Shown here in pieces: positions 22,628 to 32,279 of a stretch of 64,000 nt of DNA. The notes below the pieces were generated by a model that saw only the letters and a program-made list of their open reading frames with translations, had not been told where the DNA came from and ran no database searches. Every line of letters begins with the position of its first letter. Within the stretch, counting starts at the first letter, position 1. The translations under genes were made by a program, and so were the position numbers. Source of the stretch: Armillaria gallica (lineage: Eukaryota > Basidiomycota > Agaricomycetes > Agaricales > Physalacriaceae); the NCBI GenBank assembly GCA_037576215.1, contig JBANDB010000005.1, forward strand, positions 62,001-126,000, in the 5' to 3' direction.

Positions 22628-24871
22628 TCATAAAGACTCTGCTCGGGTCTTGGGCGCGGTGGGGCAATCACGCTTGATGTGGCCTTTTTTGCCACATCCA
22701 TAGCATGTGAACGCGTCGATGTTCATCGGCTGTCCGCGTCCTCCATATGTTGTCCCTGTAACCGTACTCGTTGTCGGCACAGGGGCTCTAGTTTGACCAC
22801 CCTGTACAGGCGTGGTCATCTTCTGTGGTCGGGCTGATGGCCCTATCGTTCCTTCTGCCTGCTTGAGACGCCAATTGAGATCGATCTGGAGAAGGCGAGC
22901 CTTCCATGCTGGGTAATCGACTGGTACATCCCCGTCCGACGAGTATATGGTGTTTTTACTCGACTGGCGGGCGGCTTTCTTGATCTGTTGAAGCATTATC
23001 TGGTCATTATCGCGTACCCCAGCATGATAGGCCAGTTCTTCAAAGATCTGGAAGAACTTGTCGCCGTCCTTGTGCTCTGATTGCTTTAGCCTTTCCCACT
23101 GCGCATACCTTAGTTGCGAGTCAGCATCCTTCCAGAACCTTTTGTTGAGCTCCGACTGGAACTCGTCATAGGTTGGATATTTCTGTTCGCCATCCGCGGT
23201 TTTTCCTATGACTTTAGCACACAACTGCCACCACCTTCCAGCGTCTCCCACGAGTCATGAGACACAGAAGACAACTCTATGCGGGTGCTGGCGGAAATGT
23301 CGGTTAAAGACGTCGAAGTGCAATTCGCACTTCAGGAAGAAGCGAGCGATGTCGTCCGAGTCCCCTGTAAAGTCGTCAACTTCTTTCAAGATTTTTGGCT
23401 TGAAGCCGTCGTAGGGGGCTGTCGCTCCAGCTTGCAATTCCCAAGGTATCGGTGGGTCTGGCATTGGAGGAGGTGCCGGGAATCGTGGTAGTATTACCCG
23501 TACCGCGGGGGCGGGAGGTGGCTGTGCTGGTTGTCCGCCACCTCCACCGCCTCCGCCGGCTCCATGACCGCCACCGGCAAAAGGTAGGTACCCAGGTTGG
23601 TACGTTCCTGGTGCCGCTTGTCTGGTGGCGTAAACAAATGTGTTAGTGACTCGGGGAGGTGCTACCGGGGGCTCATCTGGCATCGGTTCCTGGATCTCGA
23701 TTTCCTGTGCGGCTTCTTTGTAAGGGAGAAAAGTCTCCATTACGGCATCCGGGTGTATTTCGTTCCATAGGAGGCGAGCATTTTGCTCCGCCTCATACTG
23801 CAGAATCTCATCGGCTGGGAGACCTGCCTGTTTCCTAATAAAATAATCGTTTCCGGCTTGGGTTCTTCCCCAAACCGCAGCGAATGGTAACTCGTAGGCA
23901 AAATAATTATAGATATCAACATAGTCTGCTTGCCTTAGCAACGCAGGAATGGGGATTGAGGGGTCATCGTCTGTGTCGTTATAAAATTTAATGGCATCAG
24001 TTAGCGTCATCATCACTGGGGTAGTAGGGCGACTGCTCGCGCGTCTGCTCAGAGGTCGACTCTGGGACTCCATCGATTGTGACCCTCGGGAAGGGGGTAG
24101 AGGGCCATGCTGGTGGTCGCGCGACAATGGTCGACTCGCTACGCTCCTCTGGTGGTCGCGTGAGCTCGGGTGGTGGCTGCGGTCGCTCCCTGAATCGCTG
24201 GGCAAGCTGCTCCCAAGCACTTGCTCGAGGGGGTCGGAAGGGAGACCTTCGAGGCTGTGCTCGCCAACCACTACGCCTGGGGTTTGAGGGGCCAGCGACG
24301 GGTTCATTGACCCGTACAGGCTCGAGTGACGGCTCGCTGGTCTGGACAGAATGATGGGGCGGGTTGCAGACAGGAGCGGGGAAGTAGGCGCTGTAGGGGG
24401 TGTCGAGATTATCCCAGAGCTCGCTGGTAGTGAGACCGGCTGTGGGTGTTGGAGTATCGGTGGTTGCGACGGGTCGAGTGTCGTGGCCCACGTTTGATCT
24501 CCTCCCATGGTTGGCTCGGGAATGTGTGCCGGGTGAGGGAGTTCGAGGGACAAACGCGGCATAGTAGGAAGCGGGATGCTCGGAGGTGATGTCGACCTCT
24601 GGTGGACCCCTTCTGGGAGGGGTAATAGAGCTTCCCTCCGGGAACGCGGTAGAAGTCGACTCAGAAACGTCGACCTCCTCCTGGTCGGCTCGCTGTCCAG
24701 GGAAGTCGTGGATTGGGATCGGTCGGCGAGGTACGGATGTGACGGGTTGGGGTGACTGCTGCTCGAGCGGGATGCCATTGGTATTATCTGTAGTGACTGG
24801 GGAGGTGTGGTGCGCCTCTTCTTGTCGTCGTAGTCATAGCTGCCTTGTCCTGTAGCGGAACCTGATGGCAA
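22628..24871 (-). pseudogene. Gag of Gypsy B
   Basis: One frame starts at 24871 and runs to the stop at 22628, broken by a single TGA at 23255-23257 between FCVS and LVGDAGRWWQL. The first 370 codons are Ser/Pro/Arg-rich with a Gly-rich stretch (GGGGGGGGQPAQPPPAPA). The capsid-like part follows (DDFTGDSDDIARFFLKCELHF; RFWKDADSQLRYAQWERL). A CCHC zinc knuckle CYGCGKKGHIKRDC stands near the end (about 22660-22702). The spacing fits retroviral-type Gag with a nucleocapsid finger that binds element RNA. Confidence 0.9.
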
Positions 24872-24972
24872 GAATGAGGGTAAGGGAGACGAGGGTGGCG
24901 CTTGGTATTCCTAGTGCGATGGCAATAATACGAGCGTCGTCTTCCATGATGTTCTGAGGCAGAATCAGTAAG

Positions 24973-24988
24973 CTAGCTTTGAGCTAAT
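24973..24988 (-). other. Self-complementary primer-binding site of Gypsy B
   Basis: Read on the minus strand, one base after the 5' LTR comes TTAGCTCAAAGCTAG. It is the exact reverse complement of the 15 bases at the predicted transcript start inside the LTR (25138-25152). No TGG for a tRNA 3' end is present. This is the arrangement of Tf1-type elements, in which the transcript's own 5' end primes reverse transcription. Confidence 0.75.
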
Positions 24989-25493
24989 TGTAAGACCCAA
25001 ACTTCAATCAAAGGTGAATAGATCGGCTGTATCGCGTTCGTACAGTCACCGTCTAGCCCTTGTGATGATTGACGCCCAAGACTCACTTTAGGAGCTCTTA
25101 GCAGTAGTAAAGGAGTGTGTTTCGGTATGAATAAACTTTAGCTCAAAGCTAGGGAAATACAAGCTTTGAGTAAGCTACTTATATACTAAAGTGAGGGTCT
25201 GTAAATGGTACTAAGAGGTGACTACCGTGTTAGAAAGTGAATAAGCCAAATACACGGTAGCCGAGAATAACACGTATCCAGTACGTGTTTAGCACACGTT
25301 GCTTCGTGTCGGGCACACGGGACGAGAATACCCCTGTGTCGAGTACACGTCAACCGAGTTGTGACGTGATAGCGATGTGAAGATTTATGAAGGTTCTCCG
25401 AGAGTCGCGGGTCTAAAGATTGTGGGTGAGTAAGCATCTTATCTTATCTTCCAAAGACTAGATAAGATGCCTGAAAACGAATAAATCGTAACA
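24989..25493 (-). repeat. 5' LTR of Gypsy B
   Basis: It is 505 bases and matches the other LTR nearly base for base. In the sense direction it contains a TATA box and the self-priming sequence. Confidence 0.93.
25178..25185 (-). promoter_or_regulatory. TATA box of Gypsy B LTR
   Basis: TATATAAG on the minus strand lies 33 bases upstream of CTAGCTTTGAGCTAA at 25152. That fits a start exactly at the sequence complementary to the primer-binding site. Confidence 0.65.
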
Positions 25494-25498
25494 ACTTT

Positions 25499-25789
25499 TG
25501 ACCTTTTTCGCATGGATGAACCAGTGATTGTTCTAACTTGATGCTCGACATCCTCAATTGTATCTTGAAGAGACAGGGCAAAGCATGGTCAGAGGCAGGA
25601 TGGCAAGATTACCTGATGCAATACACTGTTGATCACAACCTTGGGGACATCTACAAGGTAACGAAGGAGGATTCTCTTTATGGACAGTCAATAATCAATA
25701 TGGCTTACTCAGTGAGCTGGGAAAATATCAAGTTGACTAGCCTCCGGGTCCCTGAGACCTTCGACAATGTGTACACTGACATCAACTAG
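25499..25789 (+). pseudogene. ORFX of Gypsy A (3' part, after the Gypsy B insertion)
   Basis: This stretch continues ORFX behind the second copy of the ACTTT duplication. It is open from about 25538 (MLDILNCILKRQGKAWSEAG) to the stop at 25787, ending LRVPETFDNVYTDIN. Its stop lies about 30 bases before the 3' LTR, so ORFX fills the whole space between pol and the LTR. The polypurine tract ATAGGGGGGCTT follows at about 25809-25819. No known domain is recognised. Confidence 0.55.
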
Positions 25790-25819
25790 AATTTTAGTCT
25801 AGTTATTATAGGGGGGCTT

Positions 25820-26283
25820 TGGAAATGGTACCTTCAGTTCAAGACCTGGTAATTTTAATTTGGATGACTCGTCTACTCACACTATGTACTCATGACCCTT
25901 CACAACTTGCTATGACTCCGATATGACTTGTAATGACTCCTTAAACTCCATCATGACTAGACATGACTTGTTATGACTCACAAAGTATGCTAGAATTTGT
26001 ATATAAAGGCAGTTAGTGTAACAATTACAATACAACTTTCTTTCCTGCCCATCTAGTGTGACCTTAAGAGTGGACCTGTGTCAGGCCAGAGGAAGCATGA
26101 CTTGGACTAAAGAATCATCTACAACATTGACTCCTCTCTTACCTTCAAGAACAAGAGTGCTCACTGTCATATATATCTACCCCGATACACCAAAGACGTT
26201 CTCACTGAATAGTCTGTTGAAGCAACTAAGAGTATCAACCAGAACTCAAAGCTATGTACCTGCCAAGTCCATCATGCTTTACA
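25820..26283 (+). repeat. 3' LTR of Gypsy A
   Basis: It begins TGGAAATGGTACC and ends GCTTTACA. It is followed by the target duplication GTACA. Confidence 0.9.
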
Positions 26284-26898
26284 GTACATCTGGTCTGACA
26301 GAGGCTGGAAAGGGTATAGCTATACTCAGAGATGCTCATGCTTGAGATGAACTGAAGCAGAATGATGTCTGCTTCAGTTTGCACAGTCAGGCCTTGGGAA
26401 CATAAGATGTCATGGCAGCATCTAGACCTTAACAGGAGGAACTTGGGTAGGCAGAGGCTCAGATGTATGAAGTCCAAGCATGAGAATAAAGCGATAGTTG
26501 ACAGAGTGCATCAGTTAATGTGAATGCATCGGAAAACTGAGCAGATTATGGACAGTGTTGGGTTGTGGACAAAGCACACATTGTATTTGATCAGCGTACA
26601 TAGTAAGAACCAGGCTCTGTAGAAGTCATCTGGAGAAATGAAGGAAGGAACCATGTCTATATGGCTGAATATGGCAGTAAGAAAGATGAATATGTGGCAC
26701 ACAGGCATGTCTAGTGTTGCCTAAAAGAGATGCCATATTTATGGCTGTAAAGCCATATTACACTATGGGTTTTACAGGCCATAGCCATACTGTAAACTGT
26801 ACCATAAACCAGGAGTCTGAAGGCCTGATGGTACAGGTACCGTCCCGTATATATGGTACCCATATCTGGCATATATATGGGGATTGTGGGGATCCCTA
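26284..26898. other. Right arm of the hAT-like element, no gene
   Basis: It contains the GTACA duplication, subterminal ATGG/CCAT-rich repeats (26730-26880) and the right TIR. No transposase sequence is seen. Confidence 0.7.
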
Positions 26899-27956
26899 CC
26901 AGTTACACTATTCATATCCCTAAGTATCAGGGTTCCTTTGCCAAGGGAATTAGAGCCTGGCCTCTCCACTAAAAATCAAGTTGCCACACATGGAAAGGAA
27001 GAGTTGAACCTCAATTACAACATGTGGCCTTCCTTGGTTCAAGTCAAACCATGAAGCTACTCACTGAAGAGGAATTGAACATCCAGCCATGAATTTTGGA
27101 CCGGGACCGTCTTTCGCTTGACTGCAGGTAGCCCTGATATATTACCACAGGAACAGGCAGTTGGTACATCACGGCTTACATGATTATGTCATTTCCCACT
27201 CCCATCATCATGTTCTCAAAAAACAAAGGCATCATTAACCTTTCTTGCTATTCATAGATATTGCTAATTTGACCAGTCAGACATAATCTTGCAGGATGGA
27301 ATGCCTCAAGTGTGCATGTGAGCATTTTCCCTCACTAGACTGTCACACAAAATTCCTTCCTTGATTCAGATCCAAAGAGCCCCACAGTCATTTCTTAGTG
27401 CTTATTTCCAACAGTAGCGTTTTGTTATATTAAAAATGTCACAAAGTGTTGTCTACAGATTTCTGTCTCCCCTGACATTCATCATAAGGGGACCACCTTT
27501 TCTTGTAGTGCCATGGTCAATATGGAACTCCGATTGATTGAGGTTCGATTTCTCTTTGAGTGCATGATCCATTTGCTTAGGTAATTTTATCCTGGCATTT
27601 CTTGGTAATTCAGATAGCTTGCTTCACCTCTTGAGGTCATTTCTGCGCAGTCATATTTGGCTCAATGGGGATGAAAACAGCATATTATTTTTCACAGGGG
27701 TACCTTACAATATGCAGGACGTTGTCCATACCTACACCTCCAAGATCAAGTAGTGCCAACACAGCAGCAGGTTAAATGTTATTCCTGCTAAATTAAACTA
27801 ACATCTCTCCTAGAGTCTCTACTCCTCACACAAAGTGAGTAGCAAACACAACATGGGCCTATGTACCTCATAATTCACACTGTTCCAACTCATAAATTCG
27901 CTCAGAACTAAAAAAAAAAAAAAAAAACTATTTCTACCTTTATATAAGAAATCAAT

Positions 27957-28010
27957 GGGGAATCGAACCCCTTAGCCAGAGAGGCCATTTTGCCTGAGCC
28001 AGGTTGTTCC
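27957..28010 (-). repeat. tRNA-like module
   Basis: On the minus strand it shows CCTGGCTCAGGCAAAATGG (A-box-like) and GGGGTTCGATTCCCC (perfect B box with 4-bp T-stem). The ends do not pair. A copy is at 50097-50150. Confidence 0.5.
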
Positions 28011-28097
28011 AGAAAATATCACCATAAACCACAAATTCATGAGTATTCTTCCCCCAGACTTCCAGCAAAAAGGAAGGAACCTACTTAGCAATAATTG

Positions 28098-28164
28098 CAT
28101 ATGGGAGAATCGAACTCCCTAACTGTTTCCTATTGGCAATAGCCATTTGACGATACTATTCCAT
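28098..28164 (-). repeat. tRNA-like module
   Basis: The minus strand has TAGTATCGTCAAATGGCTA (A-box-like) and GGGAGTTCGATTCTCCC (a perfect paired T arm), total 67 bases. A copy is at 50238-50304. Confidence 0.5.
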
Positions 28165-29157
28165 ACATCTCAGGTTCTGAGCACGACATACTCTTCCCTC
28201 CTTGACTGGTTTGAATTTGCACCACCACCACCTCACATCTAAAAGTTCCATACCTCGATGAGAGAAGCATGGCAGTCGACCACTGAACACATGTATTTAA
28301 GACTTCCCTGATCAACTACTCACCCATTTAACAGTATGTGTTTTGATGTTCAGACCTAAATATATAAGGACTCAAGGTGGGGATGGCAAATAACTCCTTC
28401 GCCGTGCGAATTGCCAAGCTCAGCCATCGATCTCAGAATTTCTGAATTTGCATCTTACTAACAACCATTCCATTGAAGTGAAAATTGGTCAATATAAATG
28501 GCCTACACTGTGTCCTAGTCATATACTAGGTCTGTAGGGGCCTTTTCTGAGATTCTCGTCAGGACTCAAACTTCTAACTAAGAAAACAAGAATAAAATAT
28601 GATCGAGAACATCCTAAATGATGGCAGTATAGTCAATGAGGAAGCCATTTTTCAGGGGCATAGGAACAAGCTAGATGAATGAGTGTTCCAGTAAAGAACT
28701 AACCCCAGTTAACAGTTTATGAACCTATGGCCCAATGATGATTCACAAGACAAAGTGTTCAAAAAGTGGGAATACTGACTTATACTCAGAGACCCAGTCG
28801 GGCTCATATTACATGTTCCATCCAAAATTAAACATACGAGAGACTCAAATACAGAGATACGGCTGTCCACAGCTGCCAAAAATATGCATCTCAATACCAT
28901 TGACTGGTCAGTTCTCCAACACACTATTGACTAGCACAAGAAGCAAAGCATTCAAAGGTGGTCTTTATTTCCCCAAAGATCCAACAATAGACTGGCTATG
29001 AATGCCCAAGAGTGTAACGTGGAAACAGTGAGGTATTTGCACCAAGTCATCCTTGTAATTGAAAGAATAGCATCAGAAGTGTACAAAACTCTGTTTCCTC
29101 TCGACAGCGAATGCTGTTCCCCAGAGTATGGGCATGTATTAAAACAGAGGATCGGAA

Positions 29158-29442
29158 CTGGCTGTGGATGTGGCAGGAGGAAAGTGTTGATCCATTGTGA
29201 TGGGAGTGGCTGACCAGCGACCGGTGACCAGTGTTGGGACATATGATGTAGAGGCCATTGGTAGTGCAGGTGTAGTCGCAGAGACAATGATGCAGTCGCT
29301 ACTCCATGTTTTGGTAGTGACAAAGTCTTTGTGTAGTGGCGGCACCTTGTCCGTGTAGCAGGTCATCCAACAATGTGTGCACTTCACCTCTTTGAAGAAG
29401 GCAGGACTCGTACTTGGCTTCGTATCTATAGGCGAGAATGGT
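29158..29442 (-). pseudogene. Inverted relic of TLDc exon 1
   Basis: The minus strand codes for FSPIDTKPSTSPAFFKE, SATTPALPMASTS and QHFPPATSTA. These match the TLDc exon 1 phrases FSPVDTEPSPSHTFFKE, SAATPAPPIASTS and NTFLPPRAPP in the same order. A 40-residue stretch is missing in between. It lies in opposite orientation to the TLDc gene of the same unit. A paralogous relic is at 51318-51632. No TLDc domain follows, so it is not a gene. Confidence 0.7.
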
Positions 29443-29650
29443 GCATTACCCAGCAGGTCCAGGGAGGGAGGGACTGTTGTCTGGAGAGTGGGACGAGGTG
29501 GAATGCGGGCGGAGTATTGATGGGAGAGGTGGCGAGGACAGCGCGGTGAATCTGTCATCAGGGCTGGTATGAGCGGAGATATTGATGACACCATGACTAC
29601 TGTGTAGCTGTCAACACATGCCTCCTCACAAGTCGTAAAACAACTCACCT

Positions 29651-29942
29651 TGTTGCGTTTTGGTGTTGCTCAGTCAGTTCGGACCGACGGGAAGCCCTAG
29701 GTACATATGTACATACAGTAGCCACGTCATTATGTACCTTGCCAGCTGTATCGTTCCTTAACCCGTATTGCATTGTCGTCTCTGTGGATCTGTGTCTGTG
29801 TCTGTTTCTGAGGCCCGGCGAGGGCTTAATACTCATCTAGGAGCCCGGGATCCGGTGTCTCTCAACCTTCTCCCTTCTCTCTATCTCTATTATGCTGCTT
29901 CTTTAGCTTGCCCCATGGCATAGCCCTTCATAATCTGCAACA
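29651..29942. mobile_element. Solo LTR with 5-bp target duplication
   Basis: The 292-base insert begins TGTTGCG and ends GCAACA. It is flanked by CACCT at 29646-29650 and 29943-29947. The paralogous site in unit 3 (about 51803) lacks it. No internal genes are present. Confidence 0.8.
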
Positions 29943-29947
29943 CACCT

Positions 29948-31404
29948 TAGGTACCCAGGCCAAATCAATCACCAGTATCAGTTCTCTTTAGTCGCATAGC
30001 ATCAAACTTGTTCTGATCATAAAGGTCGTTCAGTGAGGTTATACATGCACTAGAATGGACACACCCTTGCTTTAGCCTTTGATGCCACAGTAATGGAACC
30101 CTGTCCTTGCACTGATGAGACAGGGTGGATCTCCCAAGGCAGCGAAAAGAGTTCACCAAAGTGGTTGTATGCTCGTTTAGGCAGATCTGGGATCCCGGGA
30201 TGAGTATATTCCACGTGTCGTAGCAACAGCATCCAGATAAGATGGCTGTAGGGGCTTGTTTGCCTTGAGTGCGATTCACTACGGGGTGTTCGGGCCGGGT
30301 CGCCTTTCACTGCCCTTAATTCCATCCTTCCCGACTCAGGCTCTCGTCAAATCCGAAACGGCTCTTCCCATCAAAATCAAGGTGTTGGATGCAACAAGTC
30401 TCCATAAATAAACCCTGTTCCCATTGCATGAATGCGCAGCATCATCAATTCCAATGCGTCGGAAATCTGAGCTTTTTTACCATTAATGCGAGGTAGACAT
30501 CTGCTTTGTGTACTGTAATGCAATGCTATCCTTTGTGCGCTGTTTGCTTTGTTAACGCTACCTCCTGGGCTCTCTGTGTTTTGTCCTTACTAAAAAATTG
30601 ACAAAGACATAGATGAAACCCGTTTTTTGCTCCACCCCTTCAGGCGAGTGGGGTCGGGACAGTCTACACATCTCGAGTGATGTAATTGGCGCTCTCATTA
30701 AAGACAAAACCCGCCCCATTCCATCATCTCCTCAACTCACTAACGCTTCAGAGCTCTGCAGATCGAGAGCAAGGACGTTTCCTTTAAAAATTTTAATCAT
30801 CTATCAGATTATGCGCACGTCCCCTCAAAGTCTCACCAGTGTGTTCATAGGCCAAGTGCGTTTTGAGGTCAGCGTTACACCGACAATTTCGACTATCCTG
30901 GCAGTGCTGTAGTGTATTGGTTAATATGCCCCTCCGACTGAAGGAGAGGGTTCGATTCCCCCTCCCGTACATGCCAGTGGTCCATACAATTTACCTTTTT
31001 TTTGTCTGCCGTTCCAACAAAAACAGGATAATTCGATTGGTATCTCGGTCGTCTTCTTTTCCACTTACTCGCTTTTCTGAGCCCATAGTCTTCCTGTTGC
31101 AATCATATATCTCTCTTCGGTGAATGTCGGATATACACTGCTCGCCCTTATCCTCCAGGTAAGACTAGGATAACCTCATGTAGTGAATGGGGCAATACTC
31201 AGCTTCTGGCTGAAGCAGGGGGTGATCTTCAGCAGGCCTATAATGATATAATGACCAATTCCTCTGCTCTGAATCTACGTACCCAAGCTCCATACAACCA
31301 CCTCTCACGCTAAAGGTACCACGCTATGATCTGGCGGGCGAAGCAGAAATTCAAACGAGAGTCCACCAGTTCATCTAGGAAAAGGGGACGTCCACGTTTG
31401 CTAC
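29948..31404. other. Non-coding part of unit 2
   Basis: No credible gene. It includes one plus-strand tRNA-like module at 30902-30973. The block is paralogous to 51805-53300. Confidence 0.5.
30902..30973 (+). repeat. tRNA-like module, tRNA-Gln-like folding
   Basis: GTAGTGTATTGGTTAATATG resembles the D arm of tRNA-Gln/Glu. CTCC-GACTGAA-GGAG (30932-30946) is a 4-bp stem with a 7-base loop in which the anticodon position reads CTG. GAGGGTTCGATTCCCCC forms the T arm. Position 33 is A where tRNAs have U, and the acceptor stem does not pair, so a working tRNA is unlikely. A copy lies at 52792-52862. Confidence 0.6.
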
Positions 31405-31468
31405 GTATTGTGGAGAGAAGGAGTCGAACCTCGAGTGCCAGATGAATTCACTCCTGCACGACCCATCT
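31405..31468 (-). repeat. tRNA-like module, GGAGTCGAACCTC family
   Basis: It carries the reverse complement of the B box GAGGTTCGACTCC. It is followed after about 80 bases by a second, better preserved member at 31548. Confidence 0.5.
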
Positions 31469-31547
31469 CACTTAAGTACTGGCCATGCTACCAATCTCGG
31501 AGGATAGGAGCCGGTCTCTCTACTAAAAATAGAGTTGAACGACTATC

Positions 31548-31612
31548 TGGACACACGGAGAGGAGGAGTCGAACCTCGAGTGCCGGGATAACTGCTGCAC
31601 TAGCCATGTCCA
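31548..31612 (-). repeat. Best preserved tRNA-like module, 65 bases
   Basis: On the minus strand it starts TGGACATGGCTAGTGCAGCA and ends CTCCGTGTGTCCA. GGACATG at the 5' end pairs over seven positions (two G-U) with TGTGTCC at the 3' end, leaving A at the discriminator position. The B box GAGGTTCGACTCC is perfect. The middle is too short for a normal anticodon arm plus variable loop. Confidence 0.65.
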
Positions 31613-31986
31613 AAAGACAGAGAACTGAGCTCAGTTACAACGGGTCTTTCGCCTGTTACTCATTCTTCTGAGCTCGATAAATCCACGTGTCTCTCCAGTT
31701 CAATTTCAGCGATAATCTAGATTGTAGGAGTTCGAATTCACGGTTGAAGTGAATAAAGCTATGGGTATGTTCCTGCTTCTGAACTTTGACTGCTTGTTTG
31801 ATTGACGATATTCTTCAGCAATATAGTAGCTGTGTAAATTAAATCAAGAGCCAGTCAGACGATCGTTGCATGGATTAGCTTGTGCTTCGGTACAGAACGG
31901 ACGGATGGAACTAGGGACGCTACGAGCAGACAGCGTCATCATCTGCATATGCGCACTCCCGTACCCCCAGCGCGCACCCACCGCCA

Positions 31987-32279
31987 TCAAGAGGAAATAT
32001 TGGATTCGGGTAAAAGGCAAATACACCTACAACATTCATGAGTATCACCATAGTTCAAGATAGCAAATTTTTAACTTACTCCATTCTCAGTCGCTGCGTT
32101 GTCGACTGAACACCAAGGCCTGGTACCATATAATGGCGACCGTGACTCGGGGTGAATACCCTACCTTTTCGGTACCAAACAATCAGACTACCTTTTACAG
32201 TGCCGCTTGCGATACTGTAGACATCAGTCTTATAACGCCTCAGGAACTCACCAGTTGTCATTAACAATTCTTCAAGCAA
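31987..32279 (-). CDS. Hypothetical protein, C-terminal part, array unit 2
   Basis: A candidate spliced gene on the minus strand. The exon at 32279-32080 encodes LEELLMTTGEFLRRYKTDVY and YMVPGLGVQSTTQRLRM. A 53-base GT-AG intron (32079-32027) follows, then a short last exon ending LLPESNISS with stop at 31987. The copy in unit 3 (55234-55500) has the same intron and the same ending. It differs by an in-frame indel of nine codons (SLIVWYRKG present only here), which suits coding sequence. More exons probably lie upstream (about 32400-32550). No family is recognised; it could also be a decayed mobile-element gene. Confidence 0.4.

Larger units (their letters stand above)
16663..25493 (-). mobile_element. 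Gypsy B: Tf1/sushi-like chromovirus, minus strand, nested in Gypsy A
   Basis: Two 505-base LTRs (16663-17167 and 24989-25493) enclose Gag, protease, RT, RNase H, integrase and chromodomain read on the minus strand. The LTRs differ at very few positions, so insertion is recent. The target duplication ACTTT places it inside ORFX of Gypsy A. The coding part has two nonsense codons and one frame-changing deletion in RT, so it is not autonomous. Confidence 0.93.
4217..26283 (+). mobile_element. Gypsy A: large Ty3/Gypsy chromovirus with extra reading frames, decayed
   Basis: The element has near-identical LTRs (4217-4681 and 25820-26283, TG...CA ends), a 5-bp target duplication and a purine-rich tract before the 3' LTR. 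Order on the plus strand: ORF0, a 1.6-kb leader, Gag with a zinc knuckle, protease, reverse transcriptase, RNase H, integrase, chromodomain, then a long extra ORF. Gypsy B (16663-25493) is inserted in the extra ORF. Without it the element is about 13.2 kb, roughly twice the usual size of a fungal Gypsy element. Many stops and frame changes show that it is dead, but the LTRs are still very similar. Confidence 0.9.
3896..26898. mobile_element. hAT-like non-autonomous DNA transposon, filled by nested retrotransposons
   Basis: The left end reads TAGGGATGCCCACCATACCC. The right end in reverse complement reads TAGGGATCCCCACAATCCCC, so the inverted ends match at 17 of 20 bases. The 8-bp target duplication is typical of the hAT superfamily. 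Removing Gypsy A and its 5-bp duplication leaves about 0.93 kb (3896-4216 plus 26289-26898). That remainder has GGTATGG/CCATACC-rich subterminal repeats and no transposase. This element separates tandem units 1 and 2. Paralogous empty sites confirm the insertion. Confidence 0.85.
26907..29157. other. Non-coding part of unit 2 with tRNA-like modules
   Basis: No gene is supported. It holds degraded tRNA-like modules, for example plus strand 27515-27568 and minus strand 27957-28010 and 28098-28164, and an A run at 27911-27927. It is conserved as a block at 49160-51317. Confidence 0.6.

Noticed and set aside
27911..27927. Poly-A tail of a LINE or processed gene
   Set aside because: The A run is not at the end of any retroposon-like sequence. 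The matching position in unit 3 (about 50052) has AAATAAAAATAAAA, so it is a local simple repeat.
30902..30973. A functional tRNA-Gln (CTG) gene
   Set aside because: The D, anticodon-like and T arms are suggestive, but position 33 is not U, the anticodon stem has only four pairs and no 7-bp acceptor stem forms. The same module recurs in unit 3 and resembles other repeats.
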